This document shows positions 24,698-32,101 of a stretch of DNA of 35,348 nucleotides, in pieces. Position numbers and translations under genes: made by a program. The stretch is taken from NCBI GenBank assembly GCA_019308685.1, contig JAFDHQ010000018.1:1-35348 (forward strand), in the 5' to 3' direction. The notes beneath the pieces were generated by a model, which searched no databases, was not told the origin of the DNA, and saw only the letters and a program-made list of their open reading frames with translations. This stretch comes from Deltaproteobacteria bacterium. Its GTDB lineage: Bacteria; Desulfobacterota; Desulfobacteria; Desulfobacterales; UBA11574. The first letter of the stretch is position 1, and the number at the start of each line of letters is the position of its first letter.

Positions 24698-26350
24698 ATG
24701 TCAGAACTTCCAAATCCGGATGAATTTTTAGCAAAAATAGAGCATAAACCCTCCCCTAGGGGATGGATGGATACGCCTGTCGAAATCAGGAAAGGCATCG
24801 CATGCCATGCGGCTAAGCCTGAACGGCTTGAAACTGTCGGTTTTCCCAATCCCAGAGATTGGAGCTGCTATGACGAAGACTGGAAACTTCCTGAAAACTG
24901 GCAGGAAATACTTCACAAAGGCTTCAAGGAGCGGCTCGACAGGTTTCGTTCCATAAAAGTCTTTATGGACATCTGTGTGCGCTGCGGCGCCTGTGCCGAC
25001 AAATGTCATTTTTTTATCGGGTCCGGCGATCCCAAAAACATGCCGGTTGTGCGGGCCGAATTGCTTCGTTCCATTTATAGAAACGATTTCACCACCGCCG
25101 GTAAAATTCTCGGATTATTCGGAAAGAAAGTCAAAAAGAGCTACGGCGCCAGAGAGATGACCCTGGAGGTGTTAAAAGAATGGTGGTATTATCTCTTTCA
25201 GTGTACAGAATGCCGTCGCTGCTCGGTTTTTTGCCCATACGGCATTGACACGGCAGAGATTACCATTTTCGGCCGGGAATTATTGAATCTCATCGGCCTG
25301 AACATTGACTGGGTTGCAGCGCCGGTGGCCTTTTGCTACCGAACAGGGAATCATTTGGGTATTCAGCCCCATGCTTACAAGGATATGATAGATTTCTTTA
25401 CCGATGAGATCGAAGATGTTGCCGGCATCCGGGTAGAACCCCATTTCATGAAAGAGAAGGCCGATATCCTTTTTATAACCCCTTCCGGTGATGTTTTCGC
25501 CGATCCCGGAACGTTTACCTGCATGGGATACATGATGCTGTTTCACTTTTTACAGGAGAAATATGGTCTTGAAATCACCTGGAGCACTTACGCTTCCGAA
25601 GGTGGAAATTTTGGTTTTTTTACCTCTCATGAGATGATGAAGCGGCTGAATGCCAAAATGTATGCGGAAGCCAAACGACTGGGCGTAAAATGGATTCTGG
25701 GCGGAGAGTGCGGTCACATGTGGCGGGTGGTACATCAGTACATGGATACCATGAACGGTCCCGCCGATTTTCTGGAAGAACCGGTATCTCCCATTACCGG
25801 AACCAAATTCGAAAATGCCAGATCTACGAAAATGGTTCATATTACCGAGTTTGTCGCCGACCTTATCAAGCACGGAAAACTCGATCTGGACCCTTCCAGA
25901 AACGACCATTTGAAGGTCACCTATCATGACTCATGTAACCCTGCCAGAGGAATGGGATTGCTGGAAGAACCTCGTTATGTCATCAAAAACGTATGTAATC
26001 ATTTTTACGAAATGCCTGCCAACACCATCCGGGAACAGACGTTTTGCTGCGGCAGCGGGGCGGGTCTCAATGCCGGAGAAAACATGGAGCTGAGGATGCA
26101 AGGCGCTCTGCCCAGACTCAATGCGGTCAAATATGTCCACGAAAAACACGGTGTGAATATGCTGTCGTGTATCTGCGCCATTGACAGAGCCGCGTTTCCC
26201 ACAGCGTTGGAGTACTGGCTTCCCGAAGTGGATAACTGCGGTGTTCACGAGCTGGTGGCCAATGCCCTGATTTTGCCCGGAGAAAAAAAGCGAACGGTAG
26301 ATCTGCGCAATGAACCGTTGCCGGGAATGGAGGATGAAGATGCCGAATAA
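24698..26350 (+). CDS. dsrK: DsrK, HdrD-like iron-sulfur catalytic subunit
   Basis: DsrK is the cytoplasmic subunit proposed to reduce the DsrC trisulfide or disulfide, by analogy with HdrD. In its 550 aa, two [4Fe-4S] sites read CVRCGACADKC (about residue 94) and CTECRRCSVFC (about residue 170). Two CCG-type halves follow. In the last, DSCNPARG, FCCGSGAG and SCICAID supply cysteines for the catalytic cluster. The final pair is spaced C-I-C here, whereas the CCG consensus I recall is C-x2-C; whether that is normal for DsrK needs an alignment. AGGAG lies before the ATG, and the 3' end overlaps dsrJ by 11 bp. Confidence 0.96.
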   Translation: MSELPNPDEFLAKIEHKPSPRGWMDTPVEIRKGIACHAAKPERLETVGFPNPRDWSCYDEDWKLPENWQEILHKGFKERLDRFRSIKVFMDICVRCGACADKCHFFIGSGDPKNMPVVRAELLRSIYRNDFTTAGKILGLFGKKVKKSYGAREMTLEVLKEWWYYLFQCTECRRCSVFCPYGIDTAEITIFGRELLNLIGLNIDWVAAPVAFCYRTGNHLGIQPHAYKDMIDFFTDEIEDVAGIRVEPHFMKEKADILFITPSGDVFADPGTFTCMGYMMLFHFLQEKYGLEITWSTYASEGGNFGFFTSHEMMKRLNAKMYAEAKRLGVKWILGGECGHMWRVVHQYMDTMNGPADFLEEPVSPITGTKFENARSTKMVHITEFVADLIKHGKLDLDPSRNDHLKVTYHDSCNPARGMGLLEEPRYVIKNVCNHFYEMPANTIREQTFCCGSGAGLNAGENMELRMQGALPRLNAVKYVHEKHGVNMLSCICAIDRAAFPTALEYWLPEVDNCGVHELVANALILPGEKKRTVDLRNEPLPGMEDEDAE

Positions 26351-26744
26351 AAAAAAGATTTATGATAAAGGAGCAGTTTTAGTCGGTCTTTGCATCTTTG
26401 TAATTGTGATAACGTTTCCCTTCTGGTTCAACTTTGGAAATGCCGCTCCGGCGCCGGAACCCAAAATTTCTGACAAAGCCAAAGCCGCAAAAGAGTGTGT
26501 CATGCCCAAAGAATACATGAAGATGGAGCATATGCAGCTTCTGAATGAATGGAGGGATACGGTTGTACGAGACGCCAAAAGGATCTTTGTAAGCAGCAGT
26601 GGGAAGGAATTTAATATGAGTCTTACCAATACCTGTTTGGATTGTCACGTGGAAAAGGCTGAATTTTGTGACAAATGCCATAATTATGCTTCGGTAACCC
26701 CTTACTGCTGGGAGTGCCACATCGATCCAAAGGAGACCAAGTGA
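26340..26744 (+). CDS. dsrJ: DsrJ, periplasmic triheme cytochrome c
   Basis: This small membrane-anchored cytochrome c has one N-terminal hydrophobic helix (about residues 10-30, uncleaved or signal). Three heme sites sit close together near the C-terminus: CLDCH, CDKCH and CWECH. A single non-heme Cys in the KECVMPKEYM region matches the place where DsrJ is known to use an unusual His/Cys heme ligand; that match is from memory. The ORF track begins at 26310, but GGAGG at 26329-26333 is best spaced for the ATG at 26340 (MPNKKK), giving 134 aa. Maturation would need the System II Ccs pair encoded at 8.3-10.6 kb. Confidence 0.95.
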   Translation: MPNKKKIYDKGAVLVGLCIFVIVITFPFWFNFGNAAPAPEPKISDKAKAAKECVMPKEYMKMEHMQLLNEWRDTVVRDAKRIFVSSSGKEFNMSLTNTCLDCHVEKAEFCDKCHNYASVTPYCWECHIDPKETK

Positions 26745-27532
26745 TGAAAAGCAGCAGAAGAAAATTTTTGAAAATAGCCGGTGTTTCAGCACTCGGTTTA
26801 GGGGCTAAGCCGGTACTCGACGTACTGGCCGCGTCCGGTGAACATGAAGAAACATCTAAGCCTGAAATCATGAAAGGCAAAGATGCTTTGATAGCCAAAA
26901 GATGGGCCATGGTTGTTGACACCCGCAAAATCGAATCCGAAGAAGACCTCAAGCCCATGATTGAGGCCTGCCATAAAATCCATAATGTTCCTGAATTTGA
27001 AAATAAAAATCATGAGATCAAATGGATTTGGCTGGAAGAGTTTAAACATGAATTTCCGACCCAGGAACATGAATTTGTAGATGAAAGGGTCAAGCATTTA
27101 CCTTTTTTAACCCTTTGTAATCATTGTCAAAATCCTGCCTGTGTTCGGGTTTGTCCTACAAAGGCAACGTTTAAACGCGAAGACGGAATCGTACTCATGG
27201 ATTTTCATCGATGCATCGGCTGCAGATTCTGCATGGCGGCCTGCCCCTATGGATCCAGAAGTTTCAATTTCAGAGATCCGCGCCCCTTTATCAAGGAGAC
27301 CAACCCCGAATTTCCCACCAGAACAAAAGGGGTTGTTGAAAAATGTAATTTCTGTGCGGAAAGACTGGCGGTGGGGAGAATGCCGGCCTGTGTTGAGGCG
27401 TCCAACGGTGTGCTGACCTTCGGCGATCTGGATGATCCTGAATCGGAAGTCAGAAAACTGTTAAAAGCCAATTATGCGATACGTCGTAAACCGGCCCTGG
27501 GAGCTGGGCCATCAGTATTTTATATTATATGA
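26744..27532 (+). CDS. dsrO: DsrO, periplasmic ferredoxin-like subunit
   Basis: The electron-transfer subunit with several [4Fe-4S] clusters. The N-terminus carries a twin-arginine signal (SSRRKFLKIAGVSALG), so the folded iron-sulfur protein is exported by Tat. Cysteine groups CNHCQNPACVRVC, CIGCRFCMAAC and CNFCAERLAVGRMPAC fit the DmsB/NrfC/HybA-like fold. The true start is the ATG at 26744, which shares one base with the dsrJ stop (TGATG) and has AGGAG 8 nt upstream. The 10 extra residues in the track are not part of a Tat signal. Length is 262 aa. It is predicted to bridge DsrJ and DsrP. Confidence 0.95.
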   Translation: MKSSRRKFLKIAGVSALGLGAKPVLDVLAASGEHEETSKPEIMKGKDALIAKRWAMVVDTRKIESEEDLKPMIEACHKIHNVPEFENKNHEIKWIWLEEFKHEFPTQEHEFVDERVKHLPFLTLCNHCQNPACVRVCPTKATFKREDGIVLMDFHRCIGCRFCMAACPYGSRSFNFRDPRPFIKETNPEFPTRTKGVVEKCNFCAERLAVGRMPACVEASNGVLTFGDLDDPESEVRKLLKANYAIRRKPALGAGPSVFYII

Positions 27533-27539
27533 GGTGGAT

Positions 27540-28703
27540 ATGCTTGAAAAGGCGTTAACAGGAAGCAAAAGATACTATGGATGGATGGCGGCGTTACTCG
27601 CCGTTATCAGTGTTGGTTTTGTCTGCTATCTGTGGCAGTTTCGTTTCGGCTTAGGGATTACAGGCATGAGCCGGGACGTATCCTGGGGATTTTATATCGC
27701 CCAGTTCACGTTCCTTGTCGGTGTGGCTGCATCGGCGGTAATGGTGGTTCTTCCCTATTATCTGCATGATTATAAAGCATTCGGCAGGATTACCATTTTG
27801 GGAGAATTTCTGGCGGTGGCTTCGGTGACCATGTGCATCCTGTTTATTTTCGTGGATCTGGGCCAGCCCATACGGGTCATGAATGTGCTGTTGCACCCCA
27901 CACCCAATTCGATTCTTTTCTGGGATATGATCGTGTTAAACGGCTACCTTTTACTGAATATTGTTATCTCCTGGAAAGTACTGGAAGCAGAGCGCAACAA
28001 TGTTGCCCCGCCCAAATGGTTAAAACCTTTTATATATATTTCAATCCCATGGGCTGTGAGTATCCATACGGTAACGGCATATCTGTACTGTGGTCTTCCG
28101 GGCAGGGGGTTCTGGCTCACCGCTATTTTGGCACCCCGCTTTCTTTCTTCGGCCTTTGCTGCAGGTCCGGCGCTTTTAATCCTGTTGTGCATGATTGTCA
28201 GGAAATTTACCAAGTTTGATCCGGGCAAGGAACAGATCCAGTCTCTCGCCAAAGTCGTGGCATATGCCATCACCGTCAATGTATTCTTTTTTCTGTGCGA
28301 GGTCTTTGTGGTATTCTACAGCAAAATACCGGATCATATGGACCATCTAATCTACCTTTTTGTGGGATTGCACGGACACGGTGTTTTAGTGCCCTGGATG
28401 TGGGCCTCCATGATACTTATGGTGGTGTCGATTATTTTGCTGGTCAACCCGGTAACCCGCAAAAACGAGACGGTTCTGGTTGCAGCCTGCATCACCGTGT
28501 TTGTCAGCACCTGGATTGACAAGGGCCTGGGAATGATATCCGGCGGGTTTGTCCCCAACCCCTTGCATCATGTGAATGAATATGTCCCCACAGTACCTGA
28601 AATTCTTATTTCCATCGCGGTATGGGCCATAGGCTTTCTGGTATTGACGGTTCTGTACAAAATCGGTGTAACCGTCAAAGAAGAAATCGCAGGATTAGCA
28701 TAA
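27540..28703 (+). CDS. dsrP: DsrP, NrfD/PsrC-like membrane quinone subunit
   Basis: An integral membrane protein of 387 aa with about ten hydrophobic segments, of the NrfD/PsrC/HybB superfamily that exchanges electrons between quinol and periplasmic iron-sulfur subunits. Recognisable stretches are GLGITGMSRDVSWGFYIAQFTF near residue 35 and SWAVSIHTVTAYLYCGLPGRGFW-like text near residue 175. The ORF track starts at 27474 inside dsrO; the ATG at 27540 behind GAGGTGG is the better start. It is the last dsr gene; a MITE-like element and then a terminator follow. Confidence 0.95.
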   Translation: MLEKALTGSKRYYGWMAALLAVISVGFVCYLWQFRFGLGITGMSRDVSWGFYIAQFTFLVGVAASAVMVVLPYYLHDYKAFGRITILGEFLAVASVTMCILFIFVDLGQPIRVMNVLLHPTPNSILFWDMIVLNGYLLLNIVISWKVLEAERNNVAPPKWLKPFIYISIPWAVSIHTVTAYLYCGLPGRGFWLTAILAPRFLSSAFAAGPALLILLCMIVRKFTKFDPGKEQIQSLAKVVAYAITVNVFFFLCEVFVVFYSKIPDHMDHLIYLFVGLHGHGVLVPWMWASMILMVVSIILLVNPVTRKNETVLVAACITVFVSTWIDKGLGMISGGFVPNPLHHVNEYVPTVPEILISIAVWAIGFLVLTVLYKIGVTVKEEIAGLA

Positions 28704-28727
28704 ACTGTTGTTGATGTTTTTTTTTAG

Positions 28728-28871
28728 AGAGACCTTTGAAAAATGCTCAATTTTGTTCAATAACAAGGAAGGCGAAAATTTTAACCACAGGAATACATTG
28801 AGTATTTTGAGGATTAAAATTTGAGACTGACGCAGGAATTGAGCAAAAGGGGGCGTTTTGCAAAGGTCTCT
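28728..28871. mobile_element. MITE-like 144-bp element in the dsr 3' region, copy D
   Basis: The terminal inverted repeats AGAGACCTTTG and CAAAGGTCTCT are perfect over 11 bp and continue inward imperfectly (GCTCAATTTTG against the complement of AAAAGGGGGCG). The centre has the small hairpin ATAC-ATTGA-GTAT (28793-28805) followed by TTGAGGATTAAAATTTGAG, parallel to the centre of copy C. No ORF is inside. The size equals copy C. Confidence 0.7.
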
Positions 28872-28875
28872 TAGA

Positions 28876-28906
28876 GGGGTTCATCCTCAGGGTGAGCCCC
28901 TTTTTT
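28876..28906 (+). terminator. Rho-independent terminator of the dsr operon
   Basis: GGGGTTCA pairs with TGAGCCCC (one G-T) around a 9-nt loop and is followed by six T. It lies 5 bp after the MITE-like element, so the element is transcribed as part of the dsr 3' untranslated region. Confidence 0.85.
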
Positions 28907-28907
28907 C

Positions 28908-28934
28908 TTGACATTCTCTCATTAACCATATAAA
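28908..28934 (+). promoter_or_regulatory. Possible promoter of the cbiM operon
   Basis: TTGACA follows the dsr terminator T-tract directly, and TATAAA lies 15 bp downstream (shorter than the ideal 17). A start near 28941 would give a leader of about 140 nt containing the hairpin at 29011-29066. Confidence 0.45.
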
Positions 28935-29010
28935 AATTATCTAAATTTTACGTAATAAGAAATTGCGTTTTTAGCGTTACATCTCCTTTTAAAATTAACT
29001 GTAAAAATTA

Positions 29011-29066
29011 AAAAAGCCAGGAAGGCTCAAATGGATTGAAATCCAACAGGCATTCCTGGTTTTTTT
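29011..29066 (+). promoter_or_regulatory. Terminator-like leader hairpin just upstream of cbiM
   Basis: A-rich sequence plus CCAGGAA pairs with TTCCTGG plus a seven-T run (about 12 bp with one bulged G). An inner stem is TGGATT/AATCCA. It ends 17 nt before the cbiM start, after the dsr operon already has its own terminator, so it is best read as an attenuator within the cbiM leader. The frame CCA-x-GAAGG ... TTC-x-TGG is shared with the hairpin before the DUF4198 gene. Confidence 0.6.
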
Positions 29067-29082
29067 GTTTGCGGGTAAAAAA

Positions 29083-29700
29083 ATGCATATATCCGAGGGA
29101 GTATTATCCGCACCGGTGCTTGTCACGGGTGCAGCCCTGGCGGTAACCGGGATCTCAGTGGGTCTGAAAAAAATGGATTACGATAAGATTCCAGAGGCCG
29201 CGGTCCTGTCAGCCACTTTTTTTGTCGCCTCTTTGATCCACGTTCCAATGGGTCCATCCAGTGTCCACCTCGTCCTCAATGGGATAAACGGACTCCTTTT
29301 GGGCTGGCTCTGTTTTCCTTCAATATTGGTCGCTTTGGCGCTTCAGGCAATTCTTTTCCAGTTCGGTGGGATCACTGTGCTTGGCGTTAATACGGTAATC
29401 ATGGCCCTGCCCGGTTTAATGGGTTACTATGTTTTCGGCAACCTTATAAAAGGAAAAAACAGGCTTTTGAGTTTGGCAGCCGCCTTTGCCTGTGGATTTT
29501 TCTCTGTTCTCCTTTCAGGCATTTTTGTGGCAGGTGCTTTGTTGTTTACAGGGAAATCATTTATATCGGCGGCCAAACTCATTTTATTGGCTCATCTGCC
29601 CGTAATGATTATTGAAGGAATCATTACGCTTTTTTGTGTAGCATTTTTGAAGAAGGTAAAACCAGAGATTCTGGGAGGTGTTTATGAAAAAGGGTCATAA
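29083..29700 (+). CDS. cbiM: CbiM/NikM, substrate-specific subunit of an ECF-type Ni/Co importer
   Basis: CbiM/NikM is the metal-selective S component. In this family the free N-terminal amine, His2 and a later His bind the metal, so the mature protein must begin Met-His. The ATG at 29083 gives exactly MHISEGVLSAP; the ORF-track extension from 29065 is not credible. The 205-aa protein has about six membrane segments and the conserved SLIHVPMGPSSVHLVLNG with the additional His. Its 3' end overlaps nikL by 17 bp. Ni2+ is favoured over Co2+ because a NikL-type partner follows and no cobalamin riboswitch is visible upstream, but the sequence does not settle it. Confidence 0.94.
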   Translation: MHISEGVLSAPVLVTGAALAVTGISVGLKKMDYDKIPEAAVLSATFFVASLIHVPMGPSSVHLVLNGINGLLLGWLCFPSILVALALQAILFQFGGITVLGVNTVIMALPGLMGYYVFGNLIKGKNRLLSLAAAFACGFFSVLLSGIFVAGALLFTGKSFISAAKLILLAHLPVMIIEGIITLFCVAFLKKVKPEILGGVYEKGS

Positions 29701-30274
29701 TACCCGGTTTTCCTTTATTATTCTTTTAACCGCTATCATCCTAATAGGGAGCCATGTTCCTGCCAAGGCCCATAAGGTAATGATTTTTGCCTGGGTTGAG
29801 GGAGACACGGTTTTCACTGAGAGTAAGTTTAGCGGAGGAAAAAAGGCTATTCATGCACCGGTTGAAATATTTGATAAGGACGGCAAAAAACTTTTGGAAG
29901 GAAAGACCGATAACGAAGGAGAATTTTCTTTTAAAATACCTAAAGTAACTGATTTGAGGATCGTCCTTAATGCCGCTATGGGCCATAAAGCAGAGTGGAC
30001 GGTCCCGGAATCAGAAATTCGTGAAGCAGGCGCTATTGTGGAGAAAAAAAGTACTGCTGAGCCTTCCGGGCCAATAGCGGTCGGGTTAAGCAAAAAAGAA
30101 GTCCAAAAGATTGTTGAGGATTCCCTGGATAAAAAACTCAGGCCCATTATCAGGATGATAACCGAATCCAGGAATACCAAGCCCTCTCTCACCGAAATAA
30201 TCGGGGGCATCGGGTATATCTTCGGACTCATGGGAGTCGCACTATATTTTAAAAACAGAGGGAAAAAGCGTTGA
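29684..30274 (+). CDS. nikL: NikL/CbiL-type auxiliary protein of the Ni/Co importer
   Basis: The 196-residue protein has a cleavable-looking signal (about 1-28, ending PAKAHK). A periplasmic carboxypeptidase-regulatory-like beta domain follows: KVMIFAWVEGDTVFTESKF, then DGKKLLEGKTDNEGEFSF. A linker leads to a C-terminal membrane helix (IGGIGYIFGLMGVALYF). This matches the NikL component found between nikM and nikQ in deltaproteobacteria. After signal cleavage the chain would start near His-Lys, which could bind metal. The ATG at 29684 behind GGAGGT is preferred. It is 16 bp before cbiQ. Confidence 0.8.
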   Translation: MKKGHNTRFSFIILLTAIILIGSHVPAKAHKVMIFAWVEGDTVFTESKFSGGKKAIHAPVEIFDKDGKKLLEGKTDNEGEFSFKIPKVTDLRIVLNAAMGHKAEWTVPESEIREAGAIVEKKSTAEPSGPIAVGLSKKEVQKIVEDSLDKKLRPIIRMITESRNTKPSLTEIIGGIGYIFGLMGVALYFKNRGKKR

Positions 30275-30290
30275 GGTTTAGAAATACAAG

Positions 30291-31049
30291 ATGATTGAGG
30301 AACAATTTTCTACGGGCAACTCCATTATTCACGGTCTGGATCCAAGGGTTAAACTTATCATCGTTGCATTTTTTTCTGTGATAGTTGCCATATCAAGCAG
30401 ATTTTTAGCATTGCTTCCCGCATTGGCCATATCGCTATTTCTTGTGGCCATGGCCAAACTGTCAATAAAAAAAGTCTTCCATAGGTTATTATTAGTCAAT
30501 GGATTCATCCTTTTCCTCTGGTTGGTTCTTCCGTTTACATACAACGGTGAAGAATGGTTTGCCATAGGGCCGTTTGTCGCAACCAAAGAAGGGATATTGC
30601 TTGCGAGTCAAATTACGGTCAAAAGCAATTCTATCCTTTTGTCCATGATTGCTCTTTTGTCCACAACACCGATTTTTTCACTGGGCCATGCCATGGGACA
30701 ACTCCATTTTCCAAATAAAATAACACACCTTTTTTTGTTTACTTTCCGCTATATCCATGTAATTTATAAGGAGTATCGCAGGCTGACAAACGCGATGAGG
30801 GTGCGTGGTTTTGTCCCTCGATCAAATATGCACACCTACAAGAGTTATGCTTATCTTGTGGGAATGCTTCTGGTCAGAAGTTATGACCGGGCGGAAAGAA
30901 TCCACAAGGCTATGCGTTGCAGGGGATTTAACAAAAAATATCATTCATTAACACAATTTTCCCTCAAAATGGAAGATATCTTTTGTCTGTCACTGATGCT
31001 GGCCGTAATTTCAGGACTGGCGGTTTTGCAATGGGTCGTAACAACCTGA
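30291..31049 (+). CDS. cbiQ: CbiQ/NikQ, energy-coupling transmembrane subunit
   Basis: The T component of the importer, 252 aa with about five membrane segments. It carries the two cytoplasmic Ala-Arg-Gly-type coupling helices, read here as NAMRVRGFVPR and KAMRCRGFNKK, which contact the ATPase. The opening SIIHGLDPRVKLIIVAFF is a family signature. The ATG follows a distant GAGGT site that includes the nikL stop. Its 3' end overlaps cbiO by 19 bp. Confidence 0.94.
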   Translation: MIEEQFSTGNSIIHGLDPRVKLIIVAFFSVIVAISSRFLALLPALAISLFLVAMAKLSIKKVFHRLLLVNGFILFLWLVLPFTYNGEEWFAIGPFVATKEGILLASQITVKSNSILLSMIALLSTTPIFSLGHAMGQLHFPNKITHLFLFTFRYIHVIYKEYRRLTNAMRVRGFVPRSNMHTYKSYAYLVGMLLVRSYDRAERIHKAMRCRGFNKKYHSLTQFSLKMEDIFCLSLMLAVISGLAVLQWVVTT

Positions 31050-31762
31050 TCATTAATTTAGAAGGGGTATCATTCTCATATTCAGCGGGTAAACCCGTAA
31101 TTGATAACCTGAGTTTTCATCTTCATCCAGGTGACCGTATCGGTCTTGTGGGGCCGAACGGCAGCGGTAAAACCACGCTTTTTCATATTATCCTGGGTCT
31201 ATTAAAACCCTATTCCGGCACCGTCAAACTTTTCGGCAGGCATGCCAAAGAGGAAAAAGATTTTAGAGAGGCCAGAAAAAGGATAGGGCTCCTTTTTCAA
31301 GACCCTGATGACCAATTATTCAGTCCCACGGTCCTTGAAGATGTCGCCTTTGGCCCGCTGAATCTGGGGAAATCCCCGGAAGAGGCAAAAGACATTGCCT
31401 TGAACACACTTGCCAGACTTGACCTTTCCGGGTTTAAGGATAGGATAACCTACAAACTATCAGGAGGTGAAAAAAGGCTGGTCTCCTTGGCTACGGTCTT
31501 TGCAATGGACCCGGAGGTCCTTCTCCTTGACGAACCTACCAATGGACTGGATGAAGAAACAGAAAAAAAAATAACCAATATCTTAAAAAAATTGGAGCTA
31601 TCCTACATTTTTATTTCTCACAACTTTGATTTCCTTTCAAAAACCACGAACAGGATATATGCCATGTCAAAGGGAAAAATTTCCTCTGATGAGGCCATGG
31701 TCCCCCACTCCCATATTCATATCCATAAATCCGGCAAGATACCTCATAAGCACAAATCTTGA
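31031..31762 (+). CDS. cbiO: CbiO/NikO, ATPase subunit with His-rich tail
   Basis: An ABC ATPase of 243 aa. Walker A is GPNGSGKTT, the Q-loop LLFQDPDDQLFSPTV is typical of ECF ATPases, the signature is LSGGEKR, Walker B is VLLLDEPT and the switch is SHN. The ATG at 31031 (MGRNNL) replaces the track start at 30983, which lies within the cbiQ reading region. The last 20 residues carry seven His (HSHIHIHKS then PHKHKS), a likely metal-binding tail. It is the last gene of the importer operon. Confidence 0.94.
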   Translation: MGRNNLIINLEGVSFSYSAGKPVIDNLSFHLHPGDRIGLVGPNGSGKTTLFHIILGLLKPYSGTVKLFGRHAKEEKDFREARKRIGLLFQDPDDQLFSPTVLEDVAFGPLNLGKSPEEAKDIALNTLARLDLSGFKDRITYKLSGGEKRLVSLATVFAMDPEVLLLDEPTNGLDEETEKKITNILKKLELSYIFISHNFDFLSKTTNRIYAMSKGKISSDEAMVPHSHIHIHKSGKIPHKHKS

Positions 31763-31771
31763 GTCATTATA

Positions 31772-31799
31772 ACCGGTGACCCGGCTCCGGGTCACCGGT
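31772..31799 (+). terminator. Strong GC-rich hairpin after cbiO
   Basis: ACCGGTGACCCGG and CCGGGTCACCGGT are perfect inverted 13-mers around a 2-nt centre, 10 bp after the cbiO stop. No T-run follows, so it may end transcription imperfectly or protect the transcript. Confidence 0.6.
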
Positions 31800-31803
31800 G
31801 TTG

Positions 31804-32100
31804 TAAATTAGATAACCGTTCACGGACTTTTTGAAACCCAAAATTCCAACCGCCAAAGATCAATTAAATCTCAAATTCCAAGCACCAAATCTCAAACAAA
31901 TTTAAAACTCCAAATTCCAAACCGGTTCAAAGCGATTGTTTTTTTGTTTGGGATTTTGAATTTCGGTCATTGGTGTTTGCCTGCCCTGTTAAATAAATCG
32001 TAGATTTAATGCGAAGCATTATTTAACAGGGTAAATGTTTTGGGATTTGTTATTTGGAATTTCCACTAACTCCATTACACCGTGAACAGATACTAAATTA
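31804..32100. repeat. AT-rich CAAATTCC-type repeat with flanking inverted ends, copy 2
   Basis: The ends ATTAGATAACCGTTCACGG and the complement of CCGTGAACAGATACTAAAT are imperfect inverted copies. Inside is a fold-back of CAAATTCCAAG/CAAATCTCAAA words against TTTGGGATTTTGAATTT. A perfect 13-bp stem, CCCTGTTAAATAA/TTATTTAACAGGG, is at 31984-32031 with AATGC-GAA-GCATT near its apex. The whole fills the gap between the convergent cbiO and LbtU-like genes and carries no ORF. Confidence 0.65.
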
Positions 32101-32101
32101 G

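Noticed and set aside
28907-29082. Cobalamin or NiCo riboswitch upstream of cbiM
   Set aside because: The spacer is too short and lacks the conserved cobalamin box and the four-way-junction motifs of NiCo riboswitches; only the simple terminator-like hairpin is visible.
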